The notes beneath the pieces are model-generated. The model was not told the DNA's origin and made no database searches. It saw only the letters and a list, made by a program, of their open reading frames with translations. Position numbers and translations under genes: made by a program. Below are positions 26,765 to 34,231 of a stretch of 64,000 bases of DNA, piece after piece; within the stretch, counting starts at the first letter, position 1; the number at the start of each line of letters is the position of its first letter. Source of the stretch: Lentzea sp. NEAU-D7 (GTDB taxonomy: Bacteria; Actinomycetota; Actinomycetes; Mycobacteriales; Pseudonocardiaceae); contig NZ_JAPJDL010000004.1 of assembly GCF_026242055.1 (NCBI RefSeq), forward strand, positions 248,001 through 312,000. The letters are read 5' to 3'.

Positions 26765-27444
26765 CTCGGGGGGCCGATCTTGTAACCGGAACCGCGCACC
26801 GTCAGCACGAACACCGGATCTTCCGGGTTGTGCTCGACCTTCGTGCGCAGTCTGCGGATGTGCACGTCGAGCAACCGGGTGTCGCCGTAGTAGTCGTACC
26901 CCCACACCCGCTGCAACAGCTGTTCCCTGGTGACGATGCGCCCGCCGCCCCCGGCCAGTTCGGCGAGGAGGCGGAACTCGGTGCGCGTCAGCCGGATCTC
27001 CTCACCGCCACGTTTGACGACGCCTTCGTCCGGCCAGATCTCCAGGTCCTCGATGCGGTAGCACAGGTTCTCCCTCGTGCCGCCACGTCGCCGCAACAAT
27101 GCCCGGATGCGTGCGGCCAGTTCACTCGCCACCAGGGGCTTGGTCACGTAGTCGTCCGCGCCCGCTTCCAGCCCGGCGATGACATCGGGCGTGTCAGTGC
27201 GCGCCGTCACGATGATGATCGGCAGATCGCCCTGGGCGCGCAGTCTCCTGCAGACCTGCAGGCCGTCCACCCCGGGCAGCATGAGGTCGAGCAGGACGAC
27301 GTCGAAGGAACTGTCGTCGAGCCGGCTCAACGCGTCTTCGCCCGAGACGGCCTCGTCCACGGCGAAGCCCTCGTCCGCGAGGGCCAGGCCGAGTGCCTGG
27401 CGGATGCGCTCGTCGTCGTCCACGAGCAGCACGGAGAAATCCAT
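26761..27444 (-). CDS. OmpR-family response regulator
   Basis: 227 residues from ATG 27444. Receiver domain with acidic DDDE (9-12), phosphoacceptor Asp53 in LLDLMLPGVDG, Thr in VTARTD and Lys in YVTKPL. OmpR/PhoB winged-helix domain: LTRTEFRLLAELAGGGGRIV, VWGYDYYGDTRLLDVHIRRL and VRGSGYKI. First gene of a regulator-kinase-lipoprotein operon. A TTGCACAATGCA site lies about 100 bp upstream. Confidence 0.93.
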   Translation of the reverse strand: MDFSVLLVDDDERIRQALGLALADEGFAVDEAVSGEDALSRLDDSSFDVVLLDLMLPGVDGLQVCRRLRAQGDLPIIIVTARTDTPDVIAGLEAGADDYVTKPLVASELAARIRALLRRRGGTRENLCYRIEDLEIWPDEGVVKRGGEEIRLTRTEFRLLAELAGGGGRIVTREQLLQRVWGYDYYGDTRLLDVHIRRLRTKVEHNPEDPVFVLTVRGSGYKIGPPR

Positions 27445-27522
27445 GTCCCGCTTTTCTTCGTAGGTTTCTAGTGCTGCTTCTACCACGTTGCCATGGTGAC
27501 CGCATCGCGGCTGAGATGTATG

Positions 27523-27572
27523 CCTTCGAAAGGACTTCGTAAGGTTGCACAATGCACGCGTCAGGCATGCTT
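27523..27572 (+). promoter_or_regulatory. Conserved promoter/operator block
   Basis: TTCGAAAGGACTTCGTAAGG followed by TTGCACAATGCA (27546-27557), then CATGCT 15 nt after TTGCAC. Same arrangement as the blocks before the three RCK genes. It is oriented towards the small gene at 27692 but also sits in the upstream region of the response regulator on the other strand. Confidence 0.5.
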
Positions 27573-27691
27573 GTCGCCGCGGGGGATCGCCCGTAGTGGG
27601 CGCGTGCCCGCGCGCTTCCGGGGAAGGTCAGACGTCAGCCGACGAGAGACGGCCGGCGTCTGTCTCGGGATGATGAAAGGCCCTACCAGTC

Positions 27692-27892
27692 GTGACAGGC
27701 ATGCCCACCACTGACGAAGGCATGACAGGGACAATCCTGGTGTGCGACGGATGCGGCCGGTCGCGCCGCACCAGTGCCACAGGTCTGTTCGCGTGGGACT
27801 TGCTGTGGCTGCAGGCTGATCAGGCAGGGTGGACGGGCTCGGACAGGCCGCTGGGACCTCACTACTGCACGATCTGCGTTGATAACGAGTAG
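27692..27892 (+). CDS. Small zinc-ribbon-like protein
   Basis: 66 residues (start GTG 27692, or ATG 27701/27722). CDGCGRS near the N-terminus and HYCTIC near the C-terminus form two Cys-x2-Cys knuckles expected to bind Zn, separated by a Trp-rich segment (FAWDLLWLQADQAGW). No known family. Preceded by the same conserved promoter block as the RCK genes, suggesting shared regulation. Confidence 0.6.
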   Translation: MTGMPTTDEGMTGTILVCDGCGRSRRTSATGLFAWDLLWLQADQAGWTGSDRPLGPHYCTICVDNE

Positions 27893-27899
27893 ATAACGT

Positions 27900-27912
27900 T
27901 TGCACAATGCAA
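27900..27912. promoter_or_regulatory. Candidate operator TTGCACAATGCAA
   Basis: Perfect palindrome 79 bp upstream of the DUF4142 start, immediately after the zinc-ribbon stop. TAATCT adjoins it. Confidence 0.45.
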
Positions 27913-27990
27913 TAATCTTGCCGGTCCGATTCGTCCGTATCCCTCCGTGTCGGTACACACGATCGCCGCTCTACGCGGAGGGAGATCCAC

Positions 27991-28785
27991 GTGCTCACAC
28001 GTCTCGCCCAGGTGGTGACGGTGCTCGCGATCCTTTGTTCGCTCGCGGCTCCGCAGGCGTCCGCCCAACCCGAATTCGGGCCGGAGTACACGCAGACCCA
28101 GTTCGGCCCGATGGGACCTGCGGGCAGGGACATGCTGGTCAAGGTTCGACTGGCTGGATTGTGGGAGGGGCCCGCCGGTCGGCTGGGACTGGAGAAGTCC
28201 GCCAATCCTCTCGTGAAGGAGGCGGGCCGTCATCTGATCAACGGCCACGCCGAACTGGACGCCAAGGTTCTCGAGCTCGGGCGCACGCTGAACGTCCCGC
28301 TGCCCAGCGAGTCCAACGCGGACCAGAAGGGCTGGATCGCGGAGATGACCAACGCCCCGGCCGGCAGCGCCGAGTTCGACCGGGTCTTCGCCAACCGCCT
28401 CCGCGCGGCGCACGGTGGTGTCTACAAGTTCCTCGCGGTCGTTCGCACCGGCACCCGCAACACGTTGATCCGGGACTTCGCCAAGCGCTGCATGGAAGTC
28501 GTGCTCGACCACATCCAAGTTCTCGAAGCGACCGGCATGGTCGATTTCACCGACACGGAAGCCATTCCGCTCGCCGCGCTCGCCGCCGCACCGGTCAGCC
28601 CCGCGCCCGTTCCCACCGTTCCCCAGGCGGTGCCCACCGTGCCCAGGACGCAGAACATCGCTCAGGAGAACGGAAGTGACGGCTCCGACGCGATCCTCGG
28701 TGTCGTCGTGATGGTGGCCGTCGTAGGCGGGATCTACCTGTGGACAGGTGGACGTCCGCGCCGCTCGCGCTCGTCGCGACAATGA
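27991..28785 (+). CDS. DUF4142 exported protein with C-terminal anchor
   Basis: 264 residues, GTG 27991 after GGAGGGAG. Signal peptide (VVTVLAILCSLAAPQASA), then a DUF4142 ferritin-like helical bundle (about 40-185: DMLVKVRLAGLWEGPAG, KEAGRHLINGHAELDAKV, FANRLRAAHGGVYKFLAVVR, FAKRCMEVVLDHIQVLEATG). A Pro/Val-rich linker leads to a C-terminal membrane helix (ILGVVVMVAVVGGIYLW) and a basic end. It therefore sits outside the membrane, anchored at its C-terminus. The His/Glu residues of the bundle could bind metal but this is unproven. A decayed copy lies at 4896. Confidence 0.85.
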   Translation: MLTRLAQVVTVLAILCSLAAPQASAQPEFGPEYTQTQFGPMGPAGRDMLVKVRLAGLWEGPAGRLGLEKSANPLVKEAGRHLINGHAELDAKVLELGRTLNVPLPSESNADQKGWIAEMTNAPAGSAEFDRVFANRLRAAHGGVYKFLAVVRTGTRNTLIRDFAKRCMEVVLDHIQVLEATGMVDFTDTEAIPLAALAAAPVSPAPVPTVPQAVPTVPRTQNIAQENGSDGSDAILGVVVMVAVVGGIYLWTGGRPRRSRSSRQ

Positions 28786-28786
28786 C

Positions 28787-28838
28787 ATCAGATCGCAAGT
28801 GCCTCGCAAGGTTGCACAGTGCGGGACTCCATCAGAAT
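28787..28838 (+). promoter_or_regulatory. Conserved promoter/operator block upstream of second RCK gene
   Basis: GATCGCAAGTGCCTCGCAAGG, TTGCACAGTGCG (28812-28823), then CAGAAT (28833-28838) at 15-nt spacing, 6 nt before the first stem. Confidence 0.5.
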
Positions 28839-28844
28839 GGCGGG

Positions 28845-28928
28845 GCGGACGCCACCGATCGGGGCGGGCGTCCGCGCCAGGCCACCACGGGAGATCCGGG
28901 TGCCGACCGGCAGGATCGGTCGGCACCC
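28845..28928 (+). promoter_or_regulatory. Structured 5' leader with covarying stem
   Basis: Stem 1 GCGGACGC (28845-28852) / GCGTCCGC (28868-28875). Stem 2 GGGTGCCGACCG (28898-28909) / CGGTCGGCACCC (28917-28928), loop GCAGGAT. Against the copy at 5636, two base pairs of stem 2 change in compensating fashion and one G-U becomes G-C. Confidence 0.6.
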
Positions 28929-28953
28929 GCCCGCGCAAGATGGGGAACGTCGG

Positions 28954-29568
28954 ATGCGCTCACATGTCGTGCTCATCGGCTACAGCGCGCGCGGCCGTGT
29001 CGTCCTGAGCACGCTGTTCGCCGGAGGTCATGCGACGGACTTCACCATCGTCGACTCCGATCCTGAACGCGTCGTGCAAGCCGGAGTGGACGGTGTACGC
29101 GCCGTAGCGGGTGAAGGCTGGCGCCTGGACGTGCTGTGGTCGGCGGGCGTGCACACGTCGGACCACATCGTCGTCGCCGTGACCGACGACGCTTTGGCTT
29201 TGCGCATCACCTCGGTCGTGCGCAGCCTGAACGAGGCCGCCACGATCACCACCCTGGTCCACAGCACACAACTGCAGGAACTCATCGAGTACCTCGGCGC
29301 CGATCACGTCCTGGTCGCGGATCGGGTCGGCGAGTGGGCGCTGGAGATGGACGGCATCGTGTGCGATCAGTTGCCGGAGCTGGAGTGGTCCGTGCTGGAG
29401 CGTCCGGTCATGCAGGACGAGGTCGGCAGCTCGCCGTGGGAGTGTGGCAACGACGTGCTGGCCATCGTGCGGGACGGTCAGCGGATCTGGATCGAGGATC
29501 CTGAGGTCGGGGAGTTGCGCTGCGACGACAAACTTGTCGTGCTGAGCAGCGGACCCGTTGGTGACTGA
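28954..29568 (+). CDS. Stand-alone RCK/TrkA-N NAD-binding protein (copy 2)
   Basis: 204 residues from ATG 28954 (GGGGA 7-9 nt upstream). Same architecture as the protein at 5697: VLIGYSARGR, VDSDPER, VAVTDDALALRITSVVRS, YLGADHVLVADRVGEWALE, then VLAIVRDGQRIWIEDPE and CDDKLVVLSS. Follows the DUF4142 gene after 168 bp, an order shared with the 4.9-6.3 kb copy. No potassium channel gene is present nearby, so its membrane partner must be encoded elsewhere or it acts alone. Confidence 0.78.
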   Translation: MRSHVVLIGYSARGRVVLSTLFAGGHATDFTIVDSDPERVVQAGVDGVRAVAGEGWRLDVLWSAGVHTSDHIVVAVTDDALALRITSVVRSLNEAATITTLVHSTQLQELIEYLGADHVLVADRVGEWALEMDGIVCDQLPELEWSVLERPVMQDEVGSSPWECGNDVLAIVRDGQRIWIEDPEVGELRCDDKLVVLSSGPVGD

Positions 29569-29653
29569 CAGCTCTGCGGCGTCTGCGGAACTCACCGTCC
29601 CAACACAAGTGCTGGTCCGTGGTCAGCAAGATTTCCACCGAACACATCGCGGC

Positions 29654-29941
29654 TCAGTGGCCGTTCCACACGAGTGGTAGCGCGGAGACACATGCGAGGC
29701 TCACGAGAGCGCTGATCAGGAACAGTCCGCGCGATTGCTTCACGGTCGACTGACGATCACGGCCGAGCATGACTAGAGATGCGGACACGGCTGCCGTGCA
29801 CACCGCAGGAACGATCGCCGAACTCCAGCCGTGCCGTGCTGCGGTGTTCAGCAGGAGCAATGAGCACATTGCGGCGGCCAGCGCGGTGCGGTTCCATGCC
29901 AGCGCTGTGCGTTCAGGCTGCAGGCCTGCGTCACGATTCAT
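29654..29941 (-). CDS. DUF202-type membrane protein (second gene)
   Basis: 95 residues from ATG 29941, overlapping the upstream gene by ATGA. ERTALAWNRTALAAAMCSLLLLN is the DUF202 signature, with three membrane helices. Partner of the YidH-like protein encoded just upstream; the two small proteins probably act together. Function unknown. Confidence 0.8.
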   Translation of the reverse strand: MNRDAGLQPERTALAWNRTALAAAMCSLLLLNTAARHGWSSAIVPAVCTAAVSASLVMLGRDRQSTVKQSRGLFLISALVSLACVSALPLVWNGH

Positions 29942-30282
29942 CCGACCACCACCAGCACCGCCGCGAACAACGCCATCAACACCACTCCGGCCGCGAGCAC
30001 GACGATCATCGAGTTGCGCGGCAGGGGAGCCCCAGTGCGCATCGCTTGCTGGACGCGCCGCCACCGGGGAAAGCTGACCACTGCGACGACGAAGGCCAGC
30101 CCGACGCATCCCAGTGCGAGACCGGTCGTGGCGCCGGGTATCGCGAACGGGGGCACGAACTGCTGGATCGCCACGCCCGCGGCGAGCAGACCCAGCGCGG
30201 TGCGGATCCAGGCGAGAAACGTGCGCTCGTTGGCCAACGAGAACCGGTAGTCGGGTTCCTGCTCGGGTGGTTCCATCGCCAT
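29938..30282 (-). CDS. DUF202/YidH-family membrane protein
   Basis: 114 residues, GAGGAG before ATG 30282. FSLANERTFLAWIRTALGLLAAGVAI is the classic DUF202 opening; three helices follow, with RWRRVQQAMRTGAPLPR between the second and third. Coupled by stop-start overlap to a second DUF202 gene. Inner membrane; role unknown. Confidence 0.85.
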   Translation of the reverse strand: MAMEPPEQEPDYRFSLANERTFLAWIRTALGLLAAGVAIQQFVPPFAIPGATTGLALGCVGLAFVVAVVSFPRWRRVQQAMRTGAPLPRNSMIVVLAAGVVLMALFAAVLVVVG

Positions 30283-30383
30283 TGAGCCTCCTCGTGCGAG
30301 AGGGTACTTCGTTGCCGAGGAGCAGCAATTGCGGTGCTGCGTGTCGGCCCACCTGAATGTCCTCCTAGGACGTTTGCCAGGCT

Positions 30384-30569
30384 GTGGTGATGCGCCGATT
30401 CCTCTTCGACTCCAGCGGTGTCCTCCGTCCAGCGGTTCTGGCCGGGTTGTTCGTAGTCGTACCTGTAGCGGTACTGGCTCTGGCCTCCTGGGGAGGATGG
30501 GCGGGGTTGACCGTGATCGCTGTGATCTTCGCCGTAGGTCTGGTCCTCATTGTCCGCAGCGACCGTTGA
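30384..30569 (+). CDS. Small two-helix membrane protein
   Basis: 61 residues (GTG 30384/30387 or ATG 30390). MRRFLFDSSGVLRP then two helices (AVLAGLFVVVPVAVLALASW, GLTVIAVIFAVGLVLIVR) and a short basic tail. No recognised family. A frameshifted copy with conserved upstream DNA is at 15866, which argues this was a real gene at the time of duplication. Confidence 0.6.
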   Translation: MVMRRFLFDSSGVLRPAVLAGLFVVVPVAVLALASWGGWAGLTVIAVIFAVGLVLIVRSDR

Positions 30570-30593
30570 TCCAGGAACTGCTCGACATACGCG

Positions 30594-30643
30594 ATCATCG
30601 AAAGGACCTCGCAAGGTTGCACAGTGCAGGTTTCCGTCACAAT
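30594..30643 (+). promoter_or_regulatory. Conserved promoter/operator block upstream of third RCK gene
   Basis: ATCGAAAGGACCTCGCAAGG, TTGCACAGTGCA (30617-30628), then CACAAT (30638-30643) at 15-nt spacing. Confidence 0.5.
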
Positions 30644-30649
30644 GGGGAG

Positions 30650-30681
30650 GCGGACGCGAACCGGTCGTGGTGAGCGTCCGC
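30650..30681 (+). promoter_or_regulatory. Leader stem 1, third copy
   Basis: GCGGACGC / GCGTCCGC with a 16-nt loop, starting 6 nt after the CACAAT box, as in the other two leaders. Stem 2 is not conserved here; only a tight palindrome TGCTCC-G-GGAGCA (30689-30701) stands in its place. Confidence 0.5.
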
Positions 30682-30726
30682 GCCAAACTGCTCCGGGAGC
30701 ACGGCTAGTCCGCGATGGGAGATTTG

Positions 30727-31347
30727 GTGAGTTCGCGAACCGTGCTCATCGGTTACAGCGTCCGCGGTCGAGCCGTCGTCGCGGCGCTGCGTGAAAATGG
30801 CCACGCGAACGGCTTCATGGTGGTCGACTCGGATCCCGTGCGGGCCGAGCAAGCTGTGCTGGAAGGTGTGCCGGCGGTGGTCGGTCCCTGCTGGCGTTTA
30901 CGCACCTTGTGGTTGGCCGGCGCGCATGACGCCGACCATGTCGTTGTCGCGGTTCCGGATGACGAGACGGCCGTTCGGACCACGTCCGCAGTGCGTTCGC
31001 TCAACGAGACAGCCACGATCATCACCGTGGTCCACAGCCGTGAAGTTCGCGAGCTGATCGAACACGCGGGCGCCGATCACGTTGTAGACGTCCGTCAGGT
31101 CTACGAATGGGCACCCGGCGCGACGCGGCCACAGGACGGCGCCGATGAGTCTGCTGATCTTGAGTGGACGTTGACCGAACGCGCGGTGACGCAGGACGAG
31201 GTCGGCCGTTCGCCACGCGCCTGCGGGCATCAGGTGCTCGCCGTGATGCGACACGGTCAGCGGATCTGGGGAGAGGATCCGGCGGTGGCGGTGCTGCGTG
31301 ATGACGACAGACTGCTCGTGGTGAGTAGCAGGTCTGTCACCACGTGA
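30727..31347 (+). CDS. Stand-alone RCK/TrkA-N NAD-binding protein (copy 3)
   Basis: 206 residues from GTG 30727, which has GGGAG at the right distance and aligns the N-terminus with the paralogues; ATG 30715 is the alternative. VLIGYSVRGRAVV, VDSDPVRAEQA, VAVPDDETAVRTTSAVRS, HAGADHVVDVRQVYEWA, and VLAVMRHGQRIWGEDPAVAVL. More diverged than the other two. The nucleotide loop again lacks the second Gly of GxGxxG. Confidence 0.75.
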   Translation: MSSRTVLIGYSVRGRAVVAALRENGHANGFMVVDSDPVRAEQAVLEGVPAVVGPCWRLRTLWLAGAHDADHVVVAVPDDETAVRTTSAVRSLNETATIITVVHSREVRELIEHAGADHVVDVRQVYEWAPGATRPQDGADESADLEWTLTERAVTQDEVGRSPRACGHQVLAVMRHGQRIWGEDPAVAVLRDDDRLLVVSSRSVTT

Positions 31348-31408
31348 GGCCGCAGTGACGGGTGGATTGACCGATGCGGGCGGCGGCGCTGCAAGGCATG
31401 CTGTGCAC

Positions 31409-31774
31409 ATGGCCGTTGATCCACGTGGTGCGGACTTGAAGCGACTGCTCGCCGAAGATCCTGGCGGGCCGGTGGTGATGCTGAACCTGTTGCGGTTCGC
31501 CGAAGGCGGTGCGGAGTCCTATGAGGAGTATGCGCGTCAGCTGCGCGAGACGTTCCTGCCCCGGTACGGCGGCGAGATCGTCTACGCCGGAACGGGCTCC
31601 ACGGTGCTGGTGGCCGAGGAAGGCCAGGACTGGGACGCGGTGATCATCGTGCGCTACCCGGACCGGACCGCGTTCAGCCGCATGGTGGCCGATGCCGGCT
31701 ACCAGGAGGTGACGCGGTTGCGCACGGAGGCGTTGACCGAGGCGGTGCTCCAGGCCACCACCGCCTGGAGCTGA
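31409..31774 (+). CDS. DUF1330-family protein
   Basis: 121 residues from ATG 31409 (upstream in-frame start 31355 unlikely). Ferredoxin-like alpha-beta fold of the DUF1330/dimeric alpha-beta barrel type: PVVMLNLLRFAEGGAESYEEY, GGEIVYAGTGSTVLVAEEGQ, WDAVIIVRYPDRTAFSRMV. Cytoplasmic, probably dimeric; enzymatic role unknown. The sequence GCAAGGCATGCTGTGCA just upstream resembles a degenerate version of the window's repeated element. Confidence 0.75.
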   Translation: MAVDPRGADLKRLLAEDPGGPVVMLNLLRFAEGGAESYEEYARQLRETFLPRYGGEIVYAGTGSTVLVAEEGQDWDAVIIVRYPDRTAFSRMVADAGYQEVTRLRTEALTEAVLQATTAWS

Positions 31775-32021
31775 TCCGACTCTGTCCGCGAATCCGGTCG
31801 TCGGACGGCGCAGGCACGACGTGATCTCCGGTCCAAGAAGGTGACCTCAGCTGGTGACGAACGCGCGCTGGTGATCAGGCAGAGCGACGCCGATGCTGCG
31901 AAGCGACGACCGCACCTGTCCGGCCCCGGTACGAGGCAAGCGCGACATGCGGTTGCTCTTGCCCGCTACGAGGTCGGCCAGGTTGCGCTTCAGGTGACCA
32001 AAGGCTTCCCGCCGGGCTGAG
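31775..32021. other. Intergenic stretch
   Basis: About 250 bp between convergent genes; no gene or motif seen apart from the adjoining terminator. Confidence 0.5.
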
Positions 32022-32050
32022 CGGGGTGCGGACGGCGCGACCGCACCCCG
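32022..32050. terminator. Hairpin terminator of DUF1996 gene
   Basis: Perfect 10-bp stem CGGGGTGCGG / CCGCACCCCG with a 9-nt loop, directly after the minus-strand stop at 32061. Confidence 0.7.
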
Positions 32051-32060
32051 ACGGTAACGA

Positions 32061-33809
32061 TCAGCCGCAGCGCCGTCCTTCGTTGACGCACTTCACAATC
32101 TGCGCCATGGTCTGGTCGGAGTTGACGTTGGCGAAGTCGTTGTGGTCGGAGAACGGGTTGTGGTTCTCCTCCGGGAACGCGTCGAGCTGGTACTGACCGT
32201 TCTCCTGTACGTCGCGGGAGATGTCGTAGGAGATGCTGATCCGCAGCTGCGGGATCGCCTTGAAGCCCTGCGGACACGCGCCGGTCTGCTTGTCGGCGAA
32301 CCGGACGTGGTCGCGGTGGTTGGCGCTGTCGGCGTTCTTGCCGTCCCAGCAGCCCGCGAAGTCGTGCACCCGCATGACCTTGCTGCCGTTCGGGCAAATC
32401 ACGTACTTGTCCGAGAGCCGGTCCTCGAACCCGCTGCAGGTCCACGTGGCACGGGCGTTGGCGGGGCCGCGGCTGGTCGGCTTGGCGTCACCGACGACCA
32501 TCTTCAGGAACTTCGGCATGCCCGTGACCTTGCTGGCCGCGTTGCCGCGGTACTCGATCTTCACCTGGGCCGGCCGGACGATCTTGCCGTTGTTGCCGAC
32601 GAGCTCCAGGTTCTTGCCGGTGGGAGCAGCCAGGGCCGGGTCGTTGGCGCCGTCGTTGTTGTTGTTTCCGCCCGCGTTGCCGGTCTCGTTGAGGCCGCAC
32701 GGTGCGAGGCGTTCAAGTCCCTGCGGCCGCGAGGCGTTGCGGCCGATCGCGATGGCGATCCGGTCGAGGGTCGCGACCCGCTTGTCCTTCAACGGCCCGA
32801 GGATCGCGTTGTCGACGAAGTTCGGCCCACCCTGGCCCTTGCTCGTGACCAGTCGCTGATTGGCCTCGGCGATCTGCTTGTCCAGCAACGCGAGGTTCCG
32901 GTCCACCTCGTCGACCGCCTGGTCCGGCACACCGGGCAGCGCACCGCGCACGGACGGGCACTTGATCGTCGGCGTGGGGCTGTCCTGTTTCGCGCCGTCC
33001 TGGGCTGCGAACTTGCGAGGAGCCTGCGAGTGCCCACCGTGCCCGAAACGCACGTCGCAGTCGGCGAGTGAGATCAGGTTCGGCTTGCGCGCGGACCGGC
33101 CGATGGCGATCGCCATCCGGTCCAGCGTGGCCACCCGCTTGCTGCGCAGCGGGCCGAGGATTGCGTTGTTCACGAAGTTCGGGTCGCCGGGGTTCTCGTT
33201 GCGCGCCACTCGGTCGCTGGCCTCCTTGACCTGCTGGTCCAGCAACGCGAGGTTCCTGGTCACCTCGTCGCGGGCCTGCTGCGGCACTGCGGGCAACCTG
33301 TCCTTCACCGAGGGACAGGCGACCTCCGCCCCGCCTGCCTCCTTGATTTTCTCCGGGCTGGAGCCGGACGAGTTCACGTTGGCCTTCGGGTTGATCCGGA
33401 CGACCGGCCAGAAGTAGGACGACCGGTCGCCGTTGCGGCAGGTCGTGTCCGAGTCCTCCAGGCTCTCATCGGTGGACTCGGCACTGATCGACAGGTTGCC
33501 CACGAAGTCGTGGACGTGCTGAGCGCCGTGGCGCAGACCCGGCTGGGCGACCGGGTTGTCGGCGCTGAACTTGCCGTTCTCGTTCGTGCCGCAGTCGACC
33601 GTGAACACGCCGCTGGTGCCGCCCTGCTGCAACTTCGGGTTGACGACGTTGGAGGTGACCTGGTCGATGCGCACGAACGCACTGAGCGGCGCCGGATCGC
33701 CGTTCCTGGCGGCCAGTGCCGCGGTGGCGGTGCCTGCTGCCACCACGGCCACCGCCGACAACGAAGCGATCAGCCGGAACTTCCGCCTGTCGGTTACGCG
33801 GTGTGTCAT
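32061..33809 (-). CDS. Secreted DUF1996 protein interrupted by two internal repeats
   Basis: About 582 residues from ATG 33809, with GAGGAGG upstream. Signal peptide (SLSAVAVVAAGTATAALA). DUF1996 sequence is split: the first part (about 35-150) has GLRHGAQHVHDFVGN and YFWPVVR; the second (about 400-582) has WTCSGFEDRLSDKYVICPNG, RVHDFAGCWDGKNAD, NHRDHVRF and DAFPEENHNPFSDHNDF. Between them are two tandem ~88-residue repeats starting CPSVKDRLP and CPSVRGALPG, each containing NFVxNAILGPL and KRVATLDRxAIAIGR. DUF1996 proteins are extracellular, His-rich, and of unknown function. Confidence 0.85.
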   Translation of the reverse strand: MTHRVTDRRKFRLIASLSAVAVVAAGTATAALAARNGDPAPLSAFVRIDQVTSNVVNPKLQQGGTSGVFTVDCGTNENGKFSADNPVAQPGLRHGAQHVHDFVGNLSISAESTDESLEDSDTTCRNGDRSSYFWPVVRINPKANVNSSGSSPEKIKEAGGAEVACPSVKDRLPAVPQQARDEVTRNLALLDQQVKEASDRVARNENPGDPNFVNNAILGPLRSKRVATLDRMAIAIGRSARKPNLISLADCDVRFGHGGHSQAPRKFAAQDGAKQDSPTPTIKCPSVRGALPGVPDQAVDEVDRNLALLDKQIAEANQRLVTSKGQGGPNFVDNAILGPLKDKRVATLDRIAIAIGRNASRPQGLERLAPCGLNETGNAGGNNNNDGANDPALAAPTGKNLELVGNNGKIVRPAQVKIEYRGNAASKVTGMPKFLKMVVGDAKPTSRGPANARATWTCSGFEDRLSDKYVICPNGSKVMRVHDFAGCWDGKNADSANHRDHVRFADKQTGACPQGFKAIPQLRISISYDISRDVQENGQYQLDAFPEENHNPFSDHNDFANVNSDQTMAQIVKCVNEGRRCG

Positions 33810-34231
33810 ACGTCCTCCTCGTAGGCGCCGTGTCTGAGGGGGCATACGCAGGCGCAGGCGACGTCGACTGGGCGCAAGCTGCGACGTCAGCACTCCGTAA
33901 GAACCTTCGCTCGCGCCGACAGCGGGACGACTGAGTCCAGCTGTTCGCGAAGTGCACCGCGGACAGGCCCGAGCACATGGACAAGACCGTGATCGCGTTC
34001 GGCAGCAGGCGAACGGCGGGTCGCTGGAGCCATCGGTTCTCGTTTTCGGCAACGGCCTGCTGGACTTCTTCGTGCGGCGTCGCAGGTGAAGCGAGGTCGA
34101 GTGGAACTCTGGCACGAAGGAGTGGATCTTGGTGGCTGTGCAAAAGGTGGCAACGCATTTGATTCGCAGTCAAGTGCGCCGAACTGCGTCCAACGTGCTT
34201 GTTTGCAGGTCAGCGGCCTGCGAACCCGTAT

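Noticed and set aside
1685-30628. DosR/DevR-type boxes as explanation of the stress-gene cluster
   Set aside because: The recurrent element is TTGCACANTGCA; I found no GGGAC-N-GTCCC-type palindromes at these genes.
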